Made by a program: the position numbers and the translations under genes | Notes under the pieces: model-generated | Seen by the model: only the letters and a program-made list of their open reading frames with translations | What the model was told of the DNA's origin: nothing | Databases searched by the model: none | Part shown: one piece after another, positions 8,788 through 15,490 of the stretch | Layout: every line of letters begins with the position of its first letter | Position numbering within the stretch: the first letter of the stretch is position 1 | NCBI RefSeq assembly: GCF_015694735.1 | Contig: NZ_JADQDP010000001.1 | Span: 1,116,001 to 1,180,000 of the forward strand | Direction: 5' to 3' | Source of the DNA: Hymenobacter properus | Lineage (GTDB): Bacteria; Bacteroidota; Bacteroidia; Cytophagales; Hymenobacteraceae | DNA length: 64,000 nucleotides

Positions 8788-9666
8788 ATGAAAAACATCC
8801 TTGTTCCCACCGACTTTTCGGCCGAGTCGCACCATGCTTTTGAAGTAGCGCTGCAACTGGCCAAGCAAACCGGCGCCGCCGTGAGGCTGCTGCACGTGCT
8901 GGAAGCTCCCGAAGCCGCCACGGCCAATTTCAGTGCCTACGGCGGGCCGGTGAATGGCAGTGAGCTGCCCAACAGCGAAGGCAGCATCGACGACGTTTTC
9001 ATTCCAAAGCTGATGGAGGCAACGAAACGCCGCCTGCACGCCTTGCGCACCCAGGCCGAAACCCTGGCACCCGGCGTGGCCGTGGCCGACGGCGTGGAAA
9101 TGGGGCGCATTGGCGATGGTATTTTGAGTGCCGTTGAACGCCATGGCGCCGACCTGGTGGTGATGGGCGCGCAGGGCCACGGGGCCATGGAAAACTTCTT
9201 CGTGGGTTCAAACACCGAGCGGATTATTCGGCTGGCCAACGTGCCGGTGCTGACCGTGAAGCACCAGCAGCCGCAGTTTGAGGTGCGCAACATCGTTTTC
9301 CCCTCCGACTTTACGGAGGAATCCGTCGGGGCCATTGCCGGCTTGCAGCAGGTACAGACCACCTTCCCGAACGCCACCATTCACTTGCTGCACGTGGCCG
9401 ACGGGGCCAACAGCCAGGCCAACCAGCAACACGAACAGGCCTTTGCACAGCGGGCGCAACTGACCAACTTTCAGACCAGCACCATCGCCGCCGACAACAC
9501 CAGCGCCGGCATCGAGCAATTTGCCAAGCAGGTGAATGCCGACCTAGTGGTGATTCCGACGCACGCCCGCTCCGGCCTTAGCCGCTACTTCAACACCAGC
9601 ATTGCCGAAACAGTAGCCACCCGGGCCTTCCCGCCAGTGCTGACGTACCACTTGGCCGACGCCTAA
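8788..9666 (+). CDS. Universal stress protein, two UspA domains
   Basis: A 292-residue cytoplasmic protein made of two tandem Usp domains (about 1-145 and 150-292), each beginning with the characteristic strand (NILVPTDFS, then NIVFPSDFT). The first domain has the ATP-binding pattern G-x2-G-x9-G-S in MGAQGHG...VGSN; the second has PTHARSGLSRY in its place and probably does not bind nucleotide the same way. Such proteins act in stress survival, but the molecular role here is unknown. It is monocistronic and convergent with the P450 gene. Confidence 0.92.
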   Translation: MKNILVPTDFSAESHHAFEVALQLAKQTGAAVRLLHVLEAPEAATANFSAYGGPVNGSELPNSEGSIDDVFIPKLMEATKRRLHALRTQAETLAPGVAVADGVEMGRIGDGILSAVERHGADLVVMGAQGHGAMENFFVGSNTERIIRLANVPVLTVKHQQPQFEVRNIVFPSDFTEESVGAIAGLQQVQTTFPNATIHLLHVADGANSQANQQHEQAFAQRAQLTNFQTSTIAADNTSAGIEQFAKQVNADLVVIPTHARSGLSRYFNTSIAETVATRAFPPVLTYHLADA

Positions 9667-9680
9667 AAGCCCGGAAACAA

Positions 9681-9752
9681 GTGCCCCTAAGCGTTTTTCT
9701 GTCCGTTAGAACGCCAGCGTTCAACGCGAGCCGCAGTACTGCTTCGGGGCAC
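9681..9752. terminator. Structured convergent intergenic region
   Basis: Between the convergent uspA-like and P450 genes, GTGCCCC (9681) pairs with GGGGCAC (to 9752) and encloses a small perfect hairpin GAACGC-CA-GCGTTC. A T-run follows on the plus strand. It could serve as a bidirectional terminator; support is modest. Confidence 0.35.
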
Positions 9753-9760
9753 TCGTTTTT

Positions 9761-11164
9761 TCAGCGCAGCCGCAGTTGCACCCGGAAATCTCCCTTCGGC
9801 CGCAGCGTGACGAGCGGCTGCATGTCCACGGGGCCCTGCCCGGGCACCCAGTTAATCTCGAACAGCCGCAGCAGCTCCAGCGTCACGAGCTGCATTTCGG
9901 TGAGGGCGAACTGCATGCCGATGCACAGGCGCGGCCCGCCCCCGAAGGGCACGTAGGCGTTGGCCTGCACCGGCTGCGCCTGGCCCGGCGCAAAGCGGCT
10001 GGGGCGGAACTGCTCGGGCTCGGGCCAATACTTAGGGTCGTGGTGCAGGCCGTGGAAGTAGAGCGAGAAGAGCGTGCCTTTCGGGATGCGCAGGCCCTGG
10101 TACTCGTCGTCGGCCAGGGCCACGCGGTCCACCATCCAGGCGGGCGGGTAGCAGCGCATGGTTTCCTGCACGGCGTGCAGGGCGCGGCCCAGGCGCGGCA
10201 GGTCCTCGAACACGGGCCGGCGGCCGGCCAGCACACCGTCGGCCTCGGTGCGAATGGCGGCGGCTTCGGCGGGGTGGTGGGCCAGCAGATAGGTGAGCCA
10301 GGTGAGGGCGTTGGCGCTGGTTTCGTGGCCAGCAATGAGCAGGATGAGGGCTTCGTCGAGGACGCGCTCGGGTGTCATGGGCTCGCCGGTGTCTTCGTAG
10401 CGCACGTCGAGCAGCATTTGCAGCAGGTCGTCGGGCGGGGTGGCGCCGGGCTGGGCATTATCGGCCTGGCGCTTGGCAATAAGGCGGCCCAGCAGCACGC
10501 GCAACTCGGCGGCCAGGTCGTCGTGGTATTTAAACCGGCCGCGCAGCCGGAACCACGGCTTGAGGTAGGGCTGCCGGATGGAGCGCACGAAAAACGCCTG
10601 AATCTCGGTGATGAGCCGGGCCAGGCGGTCCAGTTCGGCCTCCGGGAAGTTGGTGCTGAACACCGAGCGCGCAATGATGCGGAAGGTGAGCCGCGTCATC
10701 AGTTCGTGCACTTCCACGGTGGTAGCACCTCCCGCCGCGCCAGCCTGGGCCACCAGCGGCGCCAGCGTGTCGCTGGTGATTTCCTGCATCAGCCCGGTGA
10801 GTGCCGCCACGCGCTGCCGGTGGAAGCCGGGCTGAATGAGCCGGCGCTGCCGCAGCCAGTCGGGCCCGTCGTTGGTGAGCAGGCCGTGGCCGATGTAGCG
10901 CGAAAAGCCCCGCGTGAACTTCGACTTGGCGTAGTTGCGGTTGTTTTTCTGCAGGATGTGCTGCGTGAGGCCGGGGTCGCGGGTGAGGATGCTTTTCTCC
11001 ACGCCGCCAATGAACAGCTCCACCGTGTCGCCGTAGTGGGCCAGGGTGTCGTTGAGTACCGGCAGCGGGTCTTTGGCCAGCGCAAAGGAGCGCAGCAGGG
11101 AGCGCCAGCGCGGCAGCCGCGGCAGGTAGAAGGTCTTAGGGCTTGCTTTTTCGGATGCTTGCAT
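9761..11164 (-). CDS. Cytochrome P450
   Basis: A 467-residue soluble bacterial P450 monooxygenase. The I-helix oxygen-activation motif AGHETS, the K-helix ExxR (ETMR), the segment HHDPKYWPEPEQFRPSRF and the heme-binding loop FGGGPRLCIG with the thiolate Cys at about 414 are all intact. No reductase domain is fused and no ferredoxin gene is adjacent, so electrons must come from elsewhere. The sequence style is that of fatty-acid/alkane hydroxylase-like P450s, but the substrate cannot be read from the sequence. A perfect TAGTTTTG box lies 37 bases upstream (11202-11209). Confidence 0.93.
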   Translation of the reverse strand: MQASEKASPKTFYLPRLPRWRSLLRSFALAKDPLPVLNDTLAHYGDTVELFIGGVEKSILTRDPGLTQHILQKNNRNYAKSKFTRGFSRYIGHGLLTNDGPDWLRQRRLIQPGFHRQRVAALTGLMQEITSDTLAPLVAQAGAAGGATTVEVHELMTRLTFRIIARSVFSTNFPEAELDRLARLITEIQAFFVRSIRQPYLKPWFRLRGRFKYHDDLAAELRVLLGRLIAKRQADNAQPGATPPDDLLQMLLDVRYEDTGEPMTPERVLDEALILLIAGHETSANALTWLTYLLAHHPAEAAAIRTEADGVLAGRRPVFEDLPRLGRALHAVQETMRCYPPAWMVDRVALADDEYQGLRIPKGTLFSLYFHGLHHDPKYWPEPEQFRPSRFAPGQAQPVQANAYVPFGGGPRLCIGMQFALTEMQLVTLELLRLFEINWVPGQGPVDMQPLVTLRPKGDFRVQLRLR

Positions 11165-11201
11165 TTGGGATGTCTTCGCGGCCGGCCGTGGGACGGCTAC
11201 C

Positions 11202-11209
11202 CAAAACTA
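11202..11209 (-). promoter_or_regulatory. -7 box TAGTTTTG upstream of the P450
   Basis: A perfect match to TAnnTTTG on the minus strand, leaving a leader of about 30-35 bases before the ATG at 11164. Confidence 0.45.
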
Positions 11210-11312
11210 CCGCCCGGGCGCAACTGGTTCATCTTTTTTTGCCTTGTCCGCGTACAGCCGAACGGGCCCCGGCCCGGCACCTTTCTTTTCTTTCCTCCAA
11301 TTCCCTTGCCCT

Positions 11313-11609
11313 ATGTGGATTCAGCAGAACCCCAGCTCACCCGCTCCGCTCGCCGATTTGCAAGGCCGCGCCGTCGGCCTCAAGTTTGAGTGCACCAAAT
11401 GCAACACCGAAGTATTCACCGACCTCATCGGCGTGCCCGCCCCCAACGACCAGGCCGACTCGCCCGAGCACGCCGAAAACCACGAAATCGAAGAAATTAA
11501 GTGCCCCGGCTGCGAGATGACCCACTCGCTGGAAGTCGACAGCACCTTCGACGGCGTGACCTTCAAAGTGAGCGACGCCAAATCGGTGAGCTACCAGGTA
11601 GCCGAGTAG
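11313..11609 (+). CDS. Small two-CxxC zinc-binding-like protein
   Basis: A 98-residue acidic protein with two separated CxxC pairs (CTKC near residue 29 and CPGC near 66), the usual layout of a single zinc-ribbon site. No signal peptide or membrane helix. The ATG at 11313 is preferred over an upstream in-frame ATG at 11244 because the upstream part is Pro/Phe-rich and unlike the rest, and because a weak TTCCCTTG box ends four bases before 11313. Function unknown. It is followed by a bidirectional terminator and an inverted-repeat element. Confidence 0.7.
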   Translation: MWIQQNPSSPAPLADLQGRAVGLKFECTKCNTEVFTDLIGVPAPNDQADSPEHAENHEIEEIKCPGCEMTHSLEVDSTFDGVTFKVSDAKSVSYQVAE

Positions 11610-11627
11610 CCGTAGTAGCACGGAGCG

Positions 11628-11797
11628 CCTGTCATTGCGAGCGCAGCGAAGCAATCCGTCCTGTTCTCAGCGACTAGCCTTCTAATGTGACAAGCTTAAT
11701 AAAAAGCCCTGGTGCCATGCGGCACCGGGGCTTTGTCGCTTAAGAACATGTCTGATTTTGACAGGACGGATTGCTTCGCTGCGCTCGCAATGACAGG
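11628..11797. repeat. REP-like inverted repeat element 1
   Basis: Left arm 11628-11664 and right arm 11761-11797 are inverted copies of a 37-base sequence. Within each arm ATTGC pairs with GCAAT around the conserved loop GAGCGCAGCGAA, after a GTC foot. The 96-base centre holds the terminator hairpin at 11703-11734. Confidence 0.85.
11703..11734. terminator. Bidirectional terminator inside repeat element 1
   Basis: A stem of AAAGCCCTGGTGCC with GGCACCGGGGCTTT (one G-T pair) and loop ATGC, with A-rich and T-rich flanks. It separates the convergent small CxxC gene and the polyprenyl synthase gene. Confidence 0.7.
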
Positions 11798-11817
11798 TGG
11801 TGCGCAAGGCCGCAGGC

Positions 11818-12825
11818 CTATTTCTCCCGCTCTATCGTGTAGTTAATCAACTCCTCCAACGAAGTGCGGCTGGGCGAAGCCGGGAAGGTGTGGAGGATGT
11901 TGAGCGCGTCGTCGCGGTACTGCTTCATCGTGCGGATGGCGTAGTCCAGCCCGCCCGACTTCTTCACGAACTCAATCACCTGCTGCACCCGGTCGCGGTG
12001 GCCTTCGTTGTTTTTCACGTTGAAAATCACCTGCCGCTTTTCCAGCCACGAGGCGTGTTGCAGGGCATAAATCAGCGGCAGCGTCATCTTTTTTTCCTTG
12101 ATGTCGATGCCCACCGGCTTGCCGATTTCGGCCGTGCCGTAGTCGAACAAGTCGTCCTTGATTTGAAAGGCGATGCCCACCTTTTCGCCGAATAAGCGGG
12201 CACGCTCAATGGTTTCCTTGTCGGCCCCCACCGAGGCTGCCCCTACTGCCGTGCAGGAGGCAATGAGCGAGGCGGTTTTTTGCCGGATAATGTCGAAATA
12301 CACGTCTTCGGTAATGTCGAGCTTGCGGGCTTTTTCAATTTGCAGCAGCTCGCCTTCGCTCAGCTCGCGCACCGCGTTGCTCACGATTTTCAGCAGGTCG
12401 AAATCGTCGTTTTCGAGCGAGAGCAGCAGGCCGCGCGAGAGCAGGTAGTCGCCCACGAGCACGGCAATCTTGTTCTTCCACAGCGCGTTGATGGAGAAAA
12501 AGCCGCGGCGGTAGTTGCTTTCGTCCACCACGTCGTCGTGGACCAGGGTGGCGGTGTGCAGCAGCTCGATGAGGGCCGCGCCGCGGAAAGACGCATCGGG
12601 CAGCGGGGCCGTAGTAGTGGGCTCGGGGCGGGCGGCGCGGGCGGTGAGAAACACAAACATCGGCCGGATTTGCTTGCCTTTGCGCTTCACGATGTAGCCC
12701 ATTATCTTGTCGAGTAGCAGCACCTTGGTGCGCATCGACTGGCGGAACTTGACCTCAAACTCTTCCATTTCGGCCGCAATGGGCGCCTGAATCTGGTCGA
12801 GGGAGAAAGTGGGTTGTTGGGGCAT
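11818..12825 (-). CDS. Polyprenyl diphosphate synthase (long chain)
   Basis: A 335-residue trans-isoprenyl diphosphate synthase, which elongates allylic diphosphates with isopentenyl diphosphate; in Bacteroidetes it supplies the menaquinone side chain. Seen: GKQIRP, the first Asp-rich motif DDVVD followed by NYRRG, the second Asp-rich motif DDLFD, and KEKKMTLPLIYAL. The ATG at 12825 is chosen because the upstream in-frame codons (to 12894) run into the repeat element. A TATCATTG box ends eight bases before it. Product chain length cannot be told exactly; an octaprenyl/solanesyl type is inferred. Confidence 0.92.
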   Translation of the reverse strand: MPQQPTFSLDQIQAPIAAEMEEFEVKFRQSMRTKVLLLDKIMGYIVKRKGKQIRPMFVFLTARAARPEPTTTAPLPDASFRGAALIELLHTATLVHDDVVDESNYRRGFFSINALWKNKIAVLVGDYLLSRGLLLSLENDDFDLLKIVSNAVRELSEGELLQIEKARKLDITEDVYFDIIRQKTASLIASCTAVGAASVGADKETIERARLFGEKVGIAFQIKDDLFDYGTAEIGKPVGIDIKEKKMTLPLIYALQHASWLEKRQVIFNVKNNEGHRDRVQQVIEFVKKSGGLDYAIRTMKQYRDDALNILHTFPASPSRTSLEELINYTIEREK

Positions 12826-12833
12826 TGCGCCGG

Positions 12834-12841
12834 CAATGATA
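12834..12841 (-). promoter_or_regulatory. -7 box TATCATTG before polyprenyl synthase
   Basis: Seven of eight matches to TAnnTTTG on the minus strand; it ends eight bases before the ATG at 12825, so a very short leader is predicted. Confidence 0.35.
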
Positions 12842-12895
12842 CGGCAAGAGTGGTGGATTTGTGGGTTGCGGGCTGGTGCAATGTAAAACACCACC

Positions 12896-13003
12896 AGCCC
12901 GTCATGCCGAGCGCAGCCGAGGCATCTCGCGTGCAGCAGTAGTCCAACGTCAGGATTTACTGCTGCACGCGAGATGCCTCGGCTGCGCTCGGCATGACGG
13001 GCT
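12896..13003. repeat. REP-like inverted repeat element 2
   Basis: Two perfectly complementary 46-base arms (12896-12941 and 12958-13003) flank a 16-base loop. Each arm contains the sub-hairpin ATGCC / GAGCGCAGCCGA / GGCAT. It lies between the divergent polyprenyl synthase and hydrolase genes, immediately upstream of the hydrolase promoter box. Confidence 0.95.
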
Positions 13004-13040
13004 TTTTCGTCCTTTCACCAACTCCCCATCTCCCCTGCCC

Positions 13041-13048
13041 TACCTTCG
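13041..13048 (+). promoter_or_regulatory. -7 box TACCTTCG, four bases from ATG
   Basis: TACCTTCG-CCGC-ATG: seven of eight consensus matches ending four bases before the hydrolase ATG at 13053. Predicts a leaderless mRNA for the hydrolase-folK pair. Confidence 0.55.
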
Positions 13049-13052
13049 CCGC

Positions 13053-13910
13053 ATGCTCACTCACGTTTCTTTCCTGCTCACCGGCACCGGCCACGGCCGG
13101 GCTTTCGAGGCCGATGCCACCTTCCGGCCCGATGGCCAGCCCAAGCCGGTGGTGGTTTTTGTGCACGGCTTCAAGGGCTTTAAGGACTGGGGCCATTTCC
13201 CGCTGCTGGCCGACTTTTTTGCCGAGCGCGGCTTCGTGTTCGTCAAGCTCAACCTCTCGCACAACGGCATTGTAGTCGGCGGCACCGGCGATTTGGAGGA
13301 TTTGGATGCGTTTGGCCGCAATAATTTCAGCATCGAGCTGGACGACATCGGGCAGCTCATCGACGCGCTGTTTGCGGGCAGCACACCCGTGCCGGCCACC
13401 GAAATGGACCTTGGGCGCCTGTGCCTGGTAGGCCACAGCCGCGGCGGCGGTTTAGTGCTGCTCAAGGCCGCCGAAGACGCGCGCGTGCGGGCCGTGGCCA
13501 CCTGGGCCGCCATTGCCGAAGTACACCCGCACTGGCCCCAAGCCGTGTTTGACGAGTGGGAGCGCACCGGCGTGCTGCACGTGCCCAACACCCGCACCGG
13601 CCAGCAGCTGCCCCTGCACTACCAACTGGTGGAAGACTACCATACGCACCGCCCGCGCCTCGACATTGCCCACAACGTGCGCCGCAAGCTGCGCCAGCCC
13701 CTGCTGCTCGTGCACGGCGACCAGGACGAAACCGTGAACGTGGCCGCCGCCCACACCCTGCACCAGCTCCGCCCCGATGCCGAGTTGCTGCTCGTGCCTG
13801 ACGCCACGCACATGTTTGGCGGGGCACATCCCTGGGCAAATGTGGAATTGCCTGAGCCCGCCCGACTCATTGCCGAGCGCACCGCCGACTTTTTCAAGCG
13901 CCGCGCATGA
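13053..13910 (+). CDS. Alpha/beta hydrolase (dienelactone-hydrolase-like)
   Basis: A 285-residue cytoplasmic alpha/beta hydrolase. Seen: HGFKGFKDWGHFP after the second strand, the nucleophile elbow GHSRGGG (catalytic Ser), an acid in HGDQDE and a base in DATHMFGG. Substrate unknown. The ATG at 13053 is preferred over upstream in-frame codons, which fall inside repeat element 2. It shares an ATGA overlap with folK, so the two are translated from one mRNA; the pairing does not by itself reveal a folate role. Confidence 0.85.
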   Translation: MLTHVSFLLTGTGHGRAFEADATFRPDGQPKPVVVFVHGFKGFKDWGHFPLLADFFAERGFVFVKLNLSHNGIVVGGTGDLEDLDAFGRNNFSIELDDIGQLIDALFAGSTPVPATEMDLGRLCLVGHSRGGGLVLLKAAEDARVRAVATWAAIAEVHPHWPQAVFDEWERTGVLHVPNTRTGQQLPLHYQLVEDYHTHRPRLDIAHNVRRKLRQPLLLVHGDQDETVNVAAAHTLHQLRPDAELLLVPDATHMFGGAHPWANVELPEPARLIAERTADFFKRRA

Positions 13911-14404
13911 GCCGTGCCGCCACCGCCTACCTGCTGCTCGGCAGCAACCTCGGCGACCGGGCCGCCCTGCTGGCCGGCGCCTGCCAGCAGCTCGCCGCGT
14001 CGGCCGGGGCAATAATTGCGGCATCAGCCCTCTACGAAACCGCCGCCTGGGGCCGCGAAGACCAGCCGGCCTTCCTCAACCAAGCCTTGGCGCTGCGCAC
14101 GGAGCTGTCGACTCAGGAGTTGCTCGGCGCCTGCCAGGCCACCGAACAACAGGCCGGGCGCCAGCGCCTCGAACACTGGGGCAGCCGCACGCTGGACGTG
14201 GATATTTTGCTTTATGGCAATGAAATAATCGACGAGCCGCACCTGACCGTGCCGCACCCACGCCTGGCCGAAAGGCGCTTTGCGCTGGTGCCGCTGGCCG
14301 AAATTGCCGGCGGAGTGCGGCATCCGGTTCTTGGCCTCAGCGTGGCCCAGTTGCTGGCGCAATGCCCCGACTCGCTAGCAGTGCGGCCCTGGGCTGCCAG
14401 TTGA
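13907..14404 (+). CDS. folK: 2-amino-4-hydroxy-6-hydroxymethyldihydropteridine diphosphokinase
   Basis: A 165-residue HPPK, which transfers pyrophosphate from ATP to 6-hydroxymethyl-dihydropterin in folate synthesis. Seen: the start LLLGSNLGDR, the segment ETAAWGREDQPAFLNQAL, and the catalytic WGSRTLDVDILLY with the two metal-binding Asp residues, followed by PHPRLAERRFALVPL. Length is typical. It overlaps the hydrolase stop by four bases (ATGA). The gene is convergent with fabD; the 49-base gap holds no clear terminator. Confidence 0.95.
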   Translation: MSRAATAYLLLGSNLGDRAALLAGACQQLAASAGAIIAASALYETAAWGREDQPAFLNQALALRTELSTQELLGACQATEQQAGRQRLEHWGSRTLDVDILLYGNEIIDEPHLTVPHPRLAERRFALVPLAEIAGGVRHPVLGLSVAQLLAQCPDSLAVRPWAAS

Positions 14405-14453
14405 GTAAATCAACCAGCAAGCCAGGGCCGCAATTCTTATTTAGTTGCCTTAA

Positions 14454-15338
14454 CTAGCCAACGGTGGCCGTGGGTACAATCTTTTTCACCAAGCCTTGCA
14501 GCACTTTGCCAGGGCCGCACTCAATGAAGTCGGTGGCGCCGTCGGCAGCCATGCGCTGCACCAGCTGCGTCCAGCGCACGGGAGCGGTGAGCTGGGCCAG
14601 CAGGTTGGCTTTGATTTCGGCGGGGTCGGTGTGCGGCAATGCGTCCACGTTTTGGTAAACGGGGCATTTGGCGGCGCTGAAGGTCGTTTTTTCGATGGCC
14701 TCGGCCAGGGCGGCGGCGGCGCTTTGCATCAGGGGCGAGTGAAAGGCCCCGCCCACGGGCAGCGGCAAGGCGCGCTTGGCGCCAGCGGCTTTCAGGGCCT
14801 CACAGGCTTTGGTAATGCCGGCCGTTGAGCCCGAGATGACGAGCTGACCGGGGCAATTGTAGTTGGCGGCCACCACCACGTCGCCGCCGTTGGTGATTTC
14901 CTGGCAGACGCGCTCCACGGTGGCGTCGTCGAGGCCCAGGATGGCGGCCATGGTGCCGGGCTGCTCTTCACAGGCGGCCTGCATAGCTTGGGCGCGGCGG
15001 GCCACCAGCGGCAGGGCGTCTTCGAAGCGCAGCACGCCGGCCGCCACCAGGGCCGAGAATTCGCCCAACGAGTGGCCGGCCGTCATGCCGGGCTGCAGCT
15101 CAGGCCGGGCCACAAACTGAGCCACCGAGTGCACGAAAATGGCCGGTTGCGTCACGTCGGTGCGGCGCAGGTCTTCATCAGTGCCCGAAAACATAATGTC
15201 GGTGAGACTGAAGCCGAGGATGTCGTTGGCCTGGGTGAGCAGGGCGCGGGCGTCGAGGCTCTGGTCGAACAAGTCGCGGGCCATGCCCGGAAACTGGCTG
15301 CCCTGGCCAGGAAATACTACTGCGGTGGTCGAGCTCAT
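14454..15338 (-). CDS. fabD: Malonyl-CoA:ACP transacylase
   Basis: A 294-residue FabD, which loads malonyl groups onto acyl carrier protein at the start of fatty-acid synthesis. Seen: the N-terminal FPGQGSQFPGM, the nucleophile elbow GHSLGEFSAL (catalytic Ser near 90), and the His-containing GGAFHSPLM near 200, with a final ECGPGKVLQGL. All catalytic residues are present. The ATG at 15338 is chosen because MSSTTAVVFPGQGSQ fits the family; the open upstream frame runs toward the terminator of the next gene. Confidence 0.95.
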   Translation of the reverse strand: MSSTTAVVFPGQGSQFPGMARDLFDQSLDARALLTQANDILGFSLTDIMFSGTDEDLRRTDVTQPAIFVHSVAQFVARPELQPGMTAGHSLGEFSALVAAGVLRFEDALPLVARRAQAMQAACEEQPGTMAAILGLDDATVERVCQEITNGGDVVVAANYNCPGQLVISGSTAGITKACEALKAAGAKRALPLPVGGAFHSPLMQSAAAALAEAIEKTTFSAAKCPVYQNVDALPHTDPAEIKANLLAQLTAPVRWTQLVQRMAADGATDFIECGPGKVLQGLVKKIVPTATVG

Positions 15339-15403
15339 AGGAGTTTTAGTGCTGAGGGAGGGAAAATGAATTGGGGCGCAAGCTGCACACAAACCAGCAT
15401 TGG

Positions 15404-15441
15404 CCCAAAAAAACAGCGCGGGCCTCGGAGCCCGCGCTGTT
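15404..15441 (-). terminator. Rho-independent terminator of the first CHU_C gene
   Basis: A 12-bp perfect stem (AACAGCGCGGGC with GCCCGCGCTGTT, 15412-15441) followed on the minus strand by a run of seven T. It ends the gene at 15491-18469 and insulates fabD. Confidence 0.85.
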
Positions 15442-15490
15442 CAAAACAAAAGCGCTAATTTCAGCCATTTTGCATTGATTATCAATCAAA

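Noticed and set aside
9776..11389. A 537-codon open frame antisense to the P450
   Set aside because: Same reasoning: the P450 frame has the heme-binding and ExxR motifs and the antisense one has none.
11628..11797. The inverted repeats as insertion-sequence ends
   Set aside because: No transposase gene lies between any of the arms and no target-site duplication could be recognised; the REP-like reading fits better.
13452..14024. Minus-strand open frame across the hydrolase-folK junction
   Set aside because: It covers the ends of two recognised plus-strand genes and is Arg/Gly-rich without motifs.
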